DNA of 64,000 nt, taken from contig DIWJ01000044.1 in NCBI GenBank assembly GCA_002428445.1, positions 1 to 64,000 of the forward strand. Reading direction: 5' to 3'. The position numbers and the translations under genes are program-made. The notes under the pieces are model-generated. The model was not told where the DNA came from and did no database searches. It saw nothing but the letters and a program-made list of their open reading frames with translations. The DNA is from Syntrophaceae bacterium UBA6109 (lineage in GTDB: Bacteria; Desulfobacterota; Syntrophia; Syntrophales; UBA6109). How positions within the stretch are numbered: position 1 is the stretch's first letter; each line of letters starts with the position of its first letter. Shown here in pieces: positions 53,001 through 60,891 of this stretch.

Positions 53001-55767
53001 GCACGATCGCATCCAGGCTGAAGAAGGCTTCAAAGGGGAGGCAGGCGAGCGTGAAGGCCGCCTGGGCGGAGTGCCGGGCGGCCGAACGCACCGCGGCGGC
53101 GAGATGCTGGCGCAGCCGGATGTCGCCCGGCTTCCGAAACAGATCGAAAAAAGAGGCCATCCAGGGAGGAATCAGGAGCGTTCCGATGACCGCCAGGGTC
53201 CACAGCCAGGGCGGCGACAGGACGGCCCAGCCGAGAAGGAGCAGCAGGGTCGACGCCGCCGGCACAAGGCTGCGGCGGAGATTGTCGAAAATCTTCCATC
53301 GGGACAGAGCCGAGAGCGGATTTCCCCGGCGGCTTCCGTCGGGGCCGGGAACGCCCGGCAGCAGCCAGCGGGCGATTTGCCAGTCTCCGCGGATCCAGCG
53401 GCGGCGGCGGCTCACGTCGGCGCTGTAGCGGGACGGATATTCCTCGTAAAGCAGCACGTCGCTCAACAGCCCGGCCCGCGCGTAGCATCCCTCCACAAGG
53501 TCATGGCTGAGGATCCGGTTCTCGGGGAAGCGCCCCTTGAGGGCCCGCTCAAAGGCATCGACGTCATAGATCCCCTTGCCGATGAAGGAGCCCTCGCCGA
53601 AGACGTCCTGATAGACATCGGAGACGACCCGGGTGTACGGGTCGATGCCCGGCTCGCTTCCAAACAATTGCGCATATCGCGACCGGTTCATCCCCGGCAG
53701 GCTCACGGCCACGCGCGGCTGAAGGATGCCGTACCCCTTGCCGATCCGCTCCTTGTCTTCGTCGTACCGCGGCCGATTCAGCGGATGCGCCATCGCCCCC
53801 ACAAATTGCCGGGCCGAATCGCGGGGAAGCTGCGTATCCGTGTCCAGGGTGATCACGTACTTCACGTTGGACAGGACGGCGATATCGCCGACGAGAACGG
53901 AGAAGCGCTCTCCTGAGCCGCCGCGCAGAAGCGCATTCAGTTCCGCGAGCTTTCCCCGCTTGCGCTCGTAACCCATCCAGACGCGCTCCCGCCGATTCCA
54001 GCTGCGCGGGCGATGAAAGAGGAAGAACGCGTCCGCTTTTGCGCCCCCATATTTCTTGTTCAGCTCTTCGATTCTCTTCCGGGCCAGCCGCAACAGCGGT
54101 TCGTCCTCCGGCATGCTTTCCTCCGGTGCGTCGCAGAAATCCGTGAGCAGGCCGAAGTGCAGGTGCTCGTCCCGGTTGGCCAGAAAGCGAACTTCCAGCG
54201 CTTCGACGAGATCCTCGATGTTCTGCGCACCCGTGAGCATCGTCGGGATCACGGCCAGGGTGCGCGATTCGGGGGGAATTCCCCTGGAGAAGTCCATCCG
54301 CGGCAGCAAGCGCGGTGTCGCCAGCAATGTCGCCAGCCAGTTCACCAGCGCCACGGCCAGATGACTTCCGCAGAGGAGCAGGGGCAGACCGATCAGCAGA
54401 AGGCGCCAGTCCCGGAGCAGGCCGGCCGGCGCCCAGGCCAGCAACGCTCCCGTGAAAACGGCCGTAATCAGCGTGATGATGCCCAGATAGAAGAACAGAG
54501 GAAACTGCCGGACCAATCGCCGCAGGGCCGCAGAAGGAGAGCGGCGCGCCGGCGCCGTTCCTTCGAGCTGCCGCAATCCCTCGTCGATCAGATAGAACCC
54601 GACATGGGTTGTCCGATCGTCGCCGTTGTCCCCGGCCGCGGCCCCGCGGGCAAACCGGATCGCTTCGCGGGCCACTTCGCTTTCGGATCGCCGGCTGCGC
54701 TTTGCGATCTTTTCCACGACGTGGCGGTAGCGATCGCGGGTGGCGAAATCCATCCTGTCGTAAACGCCGGCGGGATCCGACCGCAGGGTCTGTTCGACGG
54801 CGCTCATCGTCTCGACGAACTCGCGCCAGTCCATCGCCCCCAGGAACCGGAGACTGCCGATGCTGTTGCTCAGGGAAACCTGATCGGCGGCCTGTTGCTG
54901 ATTCTCCGTCTGGACCAGTTGTTCGATCGTCAGGCCGGCTTCGGAGAGGCGTTGCTCAATCCAGGTGAGCGGCAGGGCCAGGGCCGGGCTTTGCCCCTGC
55001 AGCCGCCGCGAAAATTCCGCGACAAATGAACTCACCAGCGGCGGGTTCGAACGGGCCATATCCGCAATCACGAGAATCAGGCTCTTCGGGTCTTTCTCCG
55101 CGATCTCCGTCATCTGGTCCGCCCAGTAATCGGCGCGGTTGCGGTCGGCGCGGTCGGCGGCAATCCGGGCGCCGACGCGGCGCAGATTCTCGATCAGGGC
55201 GAGGCGCAGCATGATCGGAACAGCCCACAATTCGCCGAGCTTCAGGGTGGTCACCGTCTGGTAGGCGGCGACAAAACTGCTGAGACTTTCCGGGTCCGCA
55301 CGCCCGTCGCCGTGCGAGATGATCTCCAACGCGATGTCGTACACGCGGGGAAGCCCGGCCGACGGGCCGTTCAGCAAACGCGGCAGCTCCCGGCTGTAGC
55401 CCTTGGGCAGGTGCCGCCTGGCCGTGCGGATCTGTTCTTCGATCAGATAGAAATTGTCGAGCAGCCATTCCCCGGCCGGCACAATCCGCCGGTCGGCCTT
55501 CACCGCCTCCATCAGCAGGTTGCGGGCGCCGATCAGAACGGCTTCGTTCCCCGCCAAACGCGTCAGGAGCTGGTTTGGAACGCCTCCCGGACCCAATTTG
55601 TGCGAATCCGCCAGGGCCTTGCCGTGCTGCTGCATCTGGTCGCTGCTGAACAGTTCCGCCCGCAACGGCGGCTCGGTCCCGGCGAACTCTCGGGCGAGGC
55701 TGTTTCCAAGGAGGAGGGCCTTCCAATGAAGCAAGGTTCCCGAAATGGTCCTGCGGCGCGTCTGCAA
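47005..55767 (-). CDS. ndvB: cyclic beta-1,2-glucan synthase (NdvB/ChvB type)
   Basis: A giant 2920-residue inner-membrane enzyme. The N-terminal part is helical. Membrane segments occur near residues 420-480, 860-910 and 1000-1050. Between them is a GT84 glycosyltransferase core (TLDTDTQLPRDSARQFVGAM; RRRRWIRGDWQIARWLLPG). A glycoamylase-like domain follows (about 1070-1550: SPTNMGLALLANLSAYDFGY), then repeated GH94 beta-sandwich parts and a C-terminal GH94 phosphorylase domain with G-D2584-W-N-D2587-G-M-N. It makes, elongates and cyclises UDP-glucose-derived beta-1,2-glucan, which is exported to the periplasm. The start appears to be TTG at 55767, with GGAG upstream on that strand. The reading frame is uninterrupted. 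Confidence 0.9.
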   Translation of the reverse strand: MQTRRRTISGTLLHWKALLLGNSLAREFAGTEPPLRAELFSSDQMQQHGKALADSHKLGPGGVPNQLLTRLAGNEAVLIGARNLLMEAVKADRRIVPAGEWLLDNFYLIEEQIRTARRHLPKGYSRELPRLLNGPSAGLPRVYDIALEIISHGDGRADPESLSSFVAAYQTVTTLKLGELWAVPIMLRLALIENLRRVGARIAADRADRNRADYWADQMTEIAEKDPKSLILVIADMARSNPPLVSSFVAEFSRRLQGQSPALALPLTWIEQRLSEAGLTIEQLVQTENQQQAADQVSLSNSIGSLRFLGAMDWREFVETMSAVEQTLRSDPAGVYDRMDFATRDRYRHVVEKIAKRSRRSESEVAREAIRFARGAAAGDNGDDRTTHVGFYLIDEGLRQLEGTAPARRSPSAALRRLVRQFPLFFYLGIITLITAVFTGALLAWAPAGLLRDWRLLLIGLPLLLCGSHLAVALVNWLATLLATPRLLPRMDFSRGIPPESRTLAVIPTMLTGAQNIEDLVEALEVRFLANRDEHLHFGLLTDFCDAPEESMPEDEPLLRLARKRIEELNKKYGGAKADAFFLFHRPRSWNRRERVWMGYERKRGKLAELNALLRGGSGERFSVLVGDIAVLSNVKYVITLDTDTQLPRDSARQFVGAMAHPLNRPRYDEDKERIGKGYGILQPRVAVSLPGMNRSRYAQLFGSEPGIDPYTRVVSDVYQDVFGEGSFIGKGIYDVDAFERALKGRFPENRILSHDLVEGCYARAGLLSDVLLYEEYPSRYSADVSRRRRWIRGDWQIARWLLPGVPGPDGSRRGNPLSALSRWKIFDNLRRSLVPAASTLLLLLGWAVLSPPWLWTLAVIGTLLIPPWMASFFDLFRKPGDIRLRQHLAAAVRSAARHSAQAAFTLACLPFEAFFSLDAIVRTAGRVWITHRRLLEWNPSGNADRQGRTDLAAAWRTMWIAPVLAAAAAAYLTLSRPAALASAGPILVLWFASPAIAWWISRPLARRGTRLTADQTLFLRKLSRKTWAFFETFVGPEDHWLPPDNYQEHPAGVVGHRTSPTNMGLALLANLSAYDFGYISAGRLIERTGNAFGAMQELKRHRGHFYNWYDTRTLKPLLPTYISTVDSGNLAGHLLTLRAGLLALPDRRILEAQLFDGLSDTLQILADAAEKAAPAQIGQLRKELASAAVSRPTALSAVLQSVGRLEKSAAELLAGPAADPANPSNLWARTFARQCRDALDEMTALTPWALLPGFPDGRNDFSGLDEIPTLSELAGFEGKRLPAIEERLAAAATPEERERLRELCGLIRKASRHAQARIVAAALLVRQSGEMADMEYDFLYDQARHLLAIGYNVAERRRDSSYYDLLASEARFATFVAIAQGKLPQESWFALGRLLTTAGGKPILLSWSGSMFEYLMPLLVMPTYEDTLLDQTCRAAVERQIEYGKSCGLPWGISESGYNTTDVHLNYQYRAFGVPGLGLKRGLADDCVIAPYASALALMVAPEEACQNLQRLAAEGLEGEYGLYEAIDYTPSRLPRGQASAVVRSYMAHHQGMSFLALAYLLLDRPMQKRFESDPLFQATTLLLQERIPKASAFYWHTADISDLRTTSAALETPVRLFRSPDTPIPEVQLLSNGRYHVMVTNAGGGYSRWKDMAVTRWREDSTCDNWGTFCYLRDLTSGEFWSTACQPTLKRSDPYEAIFSEGKAEFRCRHSEFDTHTEIAVSPEDDIELRRIRITNRSRARRAIDVTSYAEVVLAPPAADALHPAFSSLFVQTEILRPERAILCTRRPRSPDEPTPWMFHLMAVHGTDIGEVSYETDRSRFIGRGNTIADPEAMKETAALSGSEGSVLDPIVAIRYRINLDPEESATINMVSGIGETRAACLGLVGKYQDRRLADRVFDLAWTHGQVVLRQINATEADAQLYGRLAGSVLYANSSLRADPGLLIKNRRGQSGLWGYSISGDLPIVLLQIGDPANIGLAQQLVQAHAYWRLKGLAVDLVIWNEDHAGYRQLLQEQIIGLIAAGIEANVTDRPGGIFVRPADQIAMEDRILFQTVARAILTDSRGTLADQVGLHGPAETGAPRLVPTRTGGADPPAVAALPRGDLIFFNGLGGFTPDGREYVITTAPGQVTPAPWVNVLANPHFGTIVSESGPSCTWSENAHEFRLTPWTNDPVSDSSGEAFYLRDEERGHCWSPTPLPSRGAQPYVCRHGFGYSVFEHEERGIRSELWVYVAMDAPVKFTVLKVRNQCGRPRRLSATGYVEWVLGDLRPKSAQHVATEVDPGSGALFARNPYNTGFAGRVVFFDAGDAARTVSGDRTEFIGRNGSLRSPAAMARSRLSGKVGAALDPCAAIQIPFELADRQEREIIFVLGAGRNADDARDLTLRFRESAAARRALEEVWRYWNSALGAVQVETPDPALNFLANGWLLYQTLACRLWARNATYQPGGAFGFRDQLQDGMALVHAEPRLLREHLLRCAARQFPEGDVQHWWHPPSGRGVRTHCSDDYLWLPLAISRYVLSTGDTGVLDEPIHFIEGRPVNPEEDSYYDLPNRSDETAGLYEHGRRAVLRGLRFGEHGLPLMGSGDWNDGMNRVGEHGKGESVWLGFFLYEVLNRFGEVARARGDLSFVERCRKEADQVRRNLEQHGWDGGWYRRAYFDDGTPLGSAGNPECQLDSIAQSWSVLSGAGDAGRSREAMEAVDRRLVRRDHGLIRLLDPPFDKSDLNPGYIKGYVPGVRENGGQYTHGAIWAAMAFAALGDSRRAWELLAMINPVNHARSPEEMAAYKVEPYVVAADVYALPPHIGRGGWTWYTGSAAWLYRLIVESLLGLRLEGDKLRFAPCLPEDWKGFKVHYRYRATVYHIDVLQDRAGIGGAGVSADGVEQPDRAIALVDDRREHSVQVRLAAPHGKSGLPPGDQIEPVN

Positions 55768-56007
55768 GTCTGAGGTCTCCTTCTTCAGGTCAGGAAGCGG
55801 CTATGAAAGCTGATGAAAAATGGCGGCGATCGAATGAGGACGATCCGGGATGTTGAGTTTCTTTCTCGATCTCAATCAAAGGAAAGCCAATAATTCCCGA
55901 TATTCGTAGCATATCCCGGCGGCGATTGCCACTTCAGAGATTCATGCCGCTCATCAGGCTCCTGCCCGGGATCATCTCTGCAACGGCATGGATCGGCGGC
56001 TTCGTCT

Positions 56008-57366
56008 TCAGGGGTTTCCGTTTCTTCCGTGGTGTTTGAAGTGCTGCTGCGCCTGGTACATGAATGTCCGGATCGCCGCTTCCCGGCCGGGCTGAAAGGA
56101 GCCGTCATAAGGCGTGTCGAGGTAAGGAACCCTCTTCCGGTTCATGAGAGGTCTTATGATGGAGGACGTGATGGTGCTGGGCATGCAGGTAAAAGGATAG
56201 ACATTGACGACGCCATTGTAGCCCTGGCGCACATATTCGAGGATTCCTGAAATGCTGAGGCAGGCTTCGGTTCCCAGGTCAAAGGAATAGAGGTTGTCTT
56301 CCCGAAGGATCTCGTCCAGGTGACGGACCCTGTGATCCCGGGCCGGGGCGAGAAGGGGTTCTGCCCTTCTGTAGATCTGGTCCTGCCGGTAGTGCTGATA
56401 AAGAAGGTTCGCACCGTGGGAGAGCACCTTCTTGAGGCAATCCCTGATCCTGCTCACCTGGAGTTGTTTGAGGCTCAGGCGAAGGCCGGTCTTCGCCTCC
56501 TTCATCCGTTCATAGGTCGTGAAATTGAACCACTCCGCAACGGACGCGTTCACGACCTCTGCGCCGTGTTTTTCGAGCAGCCGGATCACATCCTGGTTGG
56601 CCTGTACATGGGTTCTCAGGAAGATTTCTCCCACGATCCCGACAAGAGGTTTCTGCATCATGCGCGGATCGATGATCTCTTTTCCTTCCCGGAGAATTTC
56701 CGAGAGCCTGTCGAGAATCCGCTCGAAATCCTTTCTTGCTCCGTACTGCTCGAAAGCCTCAACCATTGCGCCGGTGGCTCTTTCAATAAATTCGTCCGCC
56801 GCCCCCTGCCGCGTTTCATAGGGCCGCACGCGCCAGAGCAGCCTGTCGAGCACATCCGACACCACCACGGACGTATACACGACCTTCCGAAAATCCCCGA
56901 TCTTCTTCCCGTCGAACATTCCGTCGAATGCATAGGAGTTCCTGGATGTGATCGATGCGATTTTGAGATCCTTCAGTCCGGGAAAGGAGTCGAGCACGAT
57001 ACGCTGGTACTTGTTGTACATCCCGAAACGGCAGGGACCCTCCGCCTCAGGCATGAAGTAAATGTAGCGGCGGGGATCAAAGTCCTTGCCCAGCCGTGCC
57101 TGCTCTTTTTTGAGATAAAGCAGAATATCGCCGGTCGTCACCTGGCATGGGAAACACTCTTTGCCGGAGGTGAAGGCCTTTCCCAGATCCAGGCCCTGAT
57201 ACGTGTCCATGAGCACGGCGTCGACCCCGAAACTCCTGAAGGTTCCTGCCAGGAGACTCGCTCCGATCCGCGTCATCTGGGGAATGAGAAAGGTCTTGTC
57301 TTTCAGCCTGAACTGTCCGACGTTTTCCGACAGGGAATGAAAGGTCTGCTGTCTTTCCGCTTCCAT
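56008..57366 (-). CDS. 2-hydroxyacyl-CoA dehydratase activase-related protein, C-terminal half as separate gene
   Basis: A 452-residue protein similar to the C-terminal region of the large acyl-CoA dehydratase activase-related proteins of anaerobes, which itself resembles HgdB/BcrC-like dehydratase components. Visible landmarks are GKECFPCQVTTGDILLYLKK, PEAEGPCRFGMYNKYQR, FLRTHVQANQDVIRLLEKHGAEVV, and near the end GYNGVVNVYPFTCMPST. Several Cys residues (CFPC, GPCR, FTCMP) may bind an iron-sulfur cluster. It begins 16 bp after the 1019-residue activase gene, so the two are one transcript and probably one complex. Confidence 0.8.
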   Translation of the reverse strand: MEAERQQTFHSLSENVGQFRLKDKTFLIPQMTRIGASLLAGTFRSFGVDAVLMDTYQGLDLGKAFTSGKECFPCQVTTGDILLYLKKEQARLGKDFDPRRYIYFMPEAEGPCRFGMYNKYQRIVLDSFPGLKDLKIASITSRNSYAFDGMFDGKKIGDFRKVVYTSVVVSDVLDRLLWRVRPYETRQGAADEFIERATGAMVEAFEQYGARKDFERILDRLSEILREGKEIIDPRMMQKPLVGIVGEIFLRTHVQANQDVIRLLEKHGAEVVNASVAEWFNFTTYERMKEAKTGLRLSLKQLQVSRIRDCLKKVLSHGANLLYQHYRQDQIYRRAEPLLAPARDHRVRHLDEILREDNLYSFDLGTEACLSISGILEYVRQGYNGVVNVYPFTCMPSTITSSIIRPLMNRKRVPYLDTPYDGSFQPGREAAIRTFMYQAQQHFKHHGRNGNP

Positions 57367-57382
57367 GGACGCCTCAGTTGGA

Positions 57383-60300
57383 TCATTTCAGACAGGCAAG
57401 GGAATCGCGCCCGCGTTTCTGCATGGCGTGCCCGATCACATTCCGGAAGGCTTCGAGGCGCGTCATCACCCCGGCCACGGCGCTGTGCTCATCGAGCTCG
57501 AGAATCAGGTAAGGCTTCTCCTGCATGATGTACTTGTAGAAGTGCTCAAGAAAGGAATCGGCGCCGCAGCTGAAATTGGTCAGGTGGAGCCCGAAGACAT
57601 GGGGATGGCTTCTGATAAACTTTGCCGTCCTCAGGATTTGCGCTCCAAGACCCCAGTACATGTCTGGAAAGTCGCTGAGATCGACGGAAGACACGTCCAT
57701 GAAATCCATGGGCATGGCCGCGATCCCGATCCTGGCCAGATTCCGCCCCAGCTGCAGATTCAGCCTTTCATCGTAGAGGTTGTAAGGCCTGCCCGTAACC
57801 ATCACCACAGGCTCAGCGGGATCATGGGCTTCCAGGACCTCTTGCCCCTTCCGGAACAGAGCCAGGTGAAGTTGATTCTGTTTCTCCAGGGCACCCTCCA
57901 CGGCTTCCCTGATCTGGCGCCGGCTTCGTCCGATTTTGGCGGCCATCTGCTCCGTCAACTCCAGGGCAAGTGTGGAAAGGTCGTGCTTGAGATGGAGAAT
58001 CGGATTCAGGACGCCTTCCATGTCGATGCTGAGGGCCGCGCGCGCCATATACGAGTTCGCCTGAACCAGGGGGCAGGTAAATCCGGTCTCCCGTTCTGTC
58101 GGTGTCGGCATGGTCATGATGCTGGGAAGGAAGAGAAAGCGCGTCTTTCCCATGAGCTCCTTTACATGGCCGTGCGACACCTTGATCGGGTAACAGGTCT
58201 CCGCCGTCATGGATTCAATGCCTGAACTCGAGATGCGGCTGCTGGTGGGAGGCGTCAGAACAAGACGATACCCGAGCCGGTCGAAGAAGTGAGCCCACAA
58301 CACGCCGGTCTGGAGCGTGTACAGGGATCTCTGCATTCCCACCGTCGGCCGCCCTTCCACCTCCATCAACGGCCTTTCTCCGAGTTCTTCAAAAGCTCCC
58401 GACATGGCGGCAGTCCAGATCTCCTCGCGGACCTTGAAAAGGTTTTCCCGCGTCCTGCCGCCGCCCCGGATCACCTCATGGCGGCCGCATTCTCCTCCCC
58501 AGACACTCTTGCGGCCGTCAAAGTCGTAGATCTTGAGCTTGCACTGATTGTGGCAGTTGGGATCCGCAATGCACACCTTCTCCGCATAGTCCATCCGGTC
58601 TTCGATGGCGCTGACCAGTCCCCGGAAGGTGCCCGTCTTTCGTTTCTCCATGGCGAACTGTTCCTGGAGACAAACGGCCGCCCCGAAGGCGCCGAGCACT
58701 TCCCGGTGCTTGGGGACGATCAAACCCCGGCCCAGCACATTTTCAAAAGCGGCCACCACGCCCTTGTTGAGGGACGGTCCGCCCAGGAACATGACGCGCT
58801 TGCCGATCCTCCTTTTTCCCACAACGCGGTTCAGATAATTGTGAACAATGGCGTAACAGAGACCGCCGATGAGGTCTTCTCTGTACGCACCCTGCTGATG
58901 GTAGGACACGAGATCCGACTCCATGAACACCGTGCAGCGCTCCGCCAGCTTCACGGGCCGGTCCGAGGACAGGGCGATTTCCTGAAACTCGCCCACGATG
59001 TTGATTCCATGCTTGTTGGCCAGCTCATGGAGAAAGCTTCCGGTGCCGGCGGCGCAGACCTTGTTCATGTCGAAGTCGAGCGGGTTTGCATGAGTAATGG
59101 AAATATACTTGGAATCCTGTCCCCCGATTTCAAAGATCGTGTCAATGGCGCAATCGATCTCCACGGCTCCGCGCGCATGAGCCGTGATCTCGTCAAGGAT
59201 CAAATCCGCATTCAGAAAATCACCCACGACATTTCTTCCGGAGCCCGTGGTCGCGACTCCAAGGATTTTCACGCGGTCTCCCAGCACGGCGCCGATTCTT
59301 TTCAAGAGCTTCTGTGTGACCTCAATGGGTTTCCCCCGGGTGTGGATATAATGCTTGTCGATGATCTGCCGGCATTCCGTCACCGCGGCATACTTCGTCG
59401 TCGTGGAGCCGACGTCGATCCCCAGGTACACGGGTATTTCCCTGCCGAGAACGACCCCGGGCAAATCGTTGTCTTCGGGGAAGCGGGTCTTCTTGAGTTC
59501 GAGCTTCGGCGCAACGGGGATTTTCCCCTGATCCGCAGTGTTTCTGCTCTCCAGCGCTTCCAGGTTCAGCTGATTCCTCGTTCCGCGTTCCAGCGCGTGC
59601 AGTGCAACGCCGAGCGCCCCCGCCGAGGTACTGTGCGGCGGTACGAGGAGTTCCGGGAAGTAAGCCCGAAAGGCCCTCACCTGCAGTTCATTGAGCGAAA
59701 GACCGCCGATGAAGAGAATCGGATTCTCCAGGGTCCGGCTGGAGACGATGGTGCTCATGTAGTTCCTGGCATTTCCAACGTGAAGACCGTAGATGATGTC
59801 CTGCAGCCGCTCCCCTTTGTTCTGGAGGTGAATCATGTCCGACTTGGTGAACACCGTGCACCGGCAGGCCACGCCGGCCGGTTTGGCGCTCCGGGAGCCA
59901 AGGCTGATGAAGTCCTTCAAGATCCGGTCGATCTCATTATGGGAGGCATCCTTTTCAGGAGAGTAGATCGCGGTGGCCAGCCGCTGGGCCTGCTGATCGA
60001 TAAAAGACCCCGTCCCGGACGCACAGGGACCGTTGGTGTTGAAGTATTCCAGTTCCCATCCCCTTGCATCGTGGTGGATCTGGAAAAGCGCCGTGTCCTG
60101 GCCTCCCATGCTGATGATGGTTCTTGCATCCGGTCTCAGGAAGAGCGAGCCCAGCACCTGGCTGATGGTCTCAAACTCATAGAAGCCGCCTGTCCTTTCG
60201 CTGATCTTCCGGCCGTGGTTTCCCGTAAAGGCAAAGGCGGAGATGTGCTCCTGCCGCAGTCGCCTCTGAAGATCCTGAATCAGGCGGCGGGTTTCCTGCT

Positions 60301-60424
60301 CCACGCGGCCGAGGTGACGTCTGTAAGGCGCCTCATAGATGATCTTCCTGTCCGAATTGATGACAATCGCGTTGAGGCTGACCGATCCCGCGTCGATTCC
60401 CACGTAACAGCTTTCGCTCTGCAT
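57383..60424 (-). CDS. tandem-activase 2-hydroxyacyl-CoA dehydratase activator-related protein (BcrA/BadF/HgdC family)
   Basis: A 1013-residue protein with two ASKHA ATPase activase domains in series. The first (about 5-290) has YVGIDAGSVSLNAIVI, SMGGQDTALF and CASGTGSFIDQQA. The second (about 330-600) has YLGIDVGSTTTKYAAV, IGGQDSKYISI and CAAGTGSFLHELA, with Cys in CTVFMESDL. The two Cys motifs of each domain match those that hold the [4Fe-4S] cluster between activase subunits. A DUF2229-like region follows (FDRLGYRLVLTPPTSS; AETCYPIKVSHGHVKELMGKT). ATG 60424 is used; a GTG at 60442 is possible. ATP-driven low-potential electron transfer is the family role, but the partner enzyme is not known. 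Confidence 0.85.
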   Translation of the reverse strand: MQSESCYVGIDAGSVSLNAIVINSDRKIIYEAPYRRHLGRVEQETRRLIQDLQRRLRQEHISAFAFTGNHGRKISERTGGFYEFETISQVLGSLFLRPDARTIISMGGQDTALFQIHHDARGWELEYFNTNGPCASGTGSFIDQQAQRLATAIYSPEKDASHNEIDRILKDFISLGSRSAKPAGVACRCTVFTKSDMIHLQNKGERLQDIIYGLHVGNARNYMSTIVSSRTLENPILFIGGLSLNELQVRAFRAYFPELLVPPHSTSAGALGVALHALERGTRNQLNLEALESRNTADQGKIPVAPKLELKKTRFPEDNDLPGVVLGREIPVYLGIDVGSTTTKYAAVTECRQIIDKHYIHTRGKPIEVTQKLLKRIGAVLGDRVKILGVATTGSGRNVVGDFLNADLILDEITAHARGAVEIDCAIDTIFEIGGQDSKYISITHANPLDFDMNKVCAAGTGSFLHELANKHGINIVGEFQEIALSSDRPVKLAERCTVFMESDLVSYHQQGAYREDLIGGLCYAIVHNYLNRVVGKRRIGKRVMFLGGPSLNKGVVAAFENVLGRGLIVPKHREVLGAFGAAVCLQEQFAMEKRKTGTFRGLVSAIEDRMDYAEKVCIADPNCHNQCKLKIYDFDGRKSVWGGECGRHEVIRGGGRTRENLFKVREEIWTAAMSGAFEELGERPLMEVEGRPTVGMQRSLYTLQTGVLWAHFFDRLGYRLVLTPPTSSRISSSGIESMTAETCYPIKVSHGHVKELMGKTRFLFLPSIMTMPTPTERETGFTCPLVQANSYMARAALSIDMEGVLNPILHLKHDLSTLALELTEQMAAKIGRSRRQIREAVEGALEKQNQLHLALFRKGQEVLEAHDPAEPVVMVTGRPYNLYDERLNLQLGRNLARIGIAAMPMDFMDVSSVDLSDFPDMYWGLGAQILRTAKFIRSHPHVFGLHLTNFSCGADSFLEHFYKYIMQEKPYLILELDEHSAVAGVMTRLEAFRNVIGHAMQKRGRDSLACLK

Positions 60425-60442
60425 CGCGTTCTTCCCGTTCAC

Positions 60443-60891
60443 TTCTTAACGGCGTCGCTGAAAACCGGGCGGACTGTTTTTTGTTCCTGGAGCAATCCGG
60501 TTCCATTCCTGCACTCGATAAGGCACGGCAGCTGCAATGTATTATAGAGACTTCAAGAAATCTTCAAGGTGAATCCGGCAGCGAGCGCAGTCCCGCGGCA
60601 TCGGCGCGGGATTGACGAGCGAATGAAAAACTTGGTCTCCTCCCTGGGGATCGGCGACACTCCGGTTTTCCCCCGGGGATGAGTCCAATGCGGCCGCGAG
60701 CGAATGATGTTCAGGAGCGGGCACGGTCCTTCGCTTTGCTTTGACATTTGCCGCATATTGCTCTACGAATAACCCTTCGCGGCGACGGGAGTTCTTGGAC
60801 AGACATTCGGGGACGGAAACGGATTCTGCAAACAATTCTGAGAGCTTGCAGGCAGCAGACATCGCCTTGTCAAAGTCTTATCGGGTCAACC
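60443..60891. other. intergenic region between divergent activase and radical SAM genes
   Basis: About 450 bases between two divergently transcribed genes. Frames on both strands cover it (for example 60542-60862 on the - strand), but none has a recognisable motif. Apart from a possible promoter at 60741-60769 nothing definite is seen. Confidence 0.4.
60741..60769 (+). promoter_or_regulatory. possible promoter of the radical SAM gene
   Basis: TTGACA (60741-60746) is followed after 17 bases by TACGAA (60764-60769). The -35 is perfect but the -10 is weak. It would give a leader of about 115 bases before the ATG at 60892. Confidence 0.3.

Noticed and set aside
60542..60862. A 106-codon - strand frame upstream of the activase gene.
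   Set aside because: No motif, and it covers the putative promoter of the radical SAM gene.
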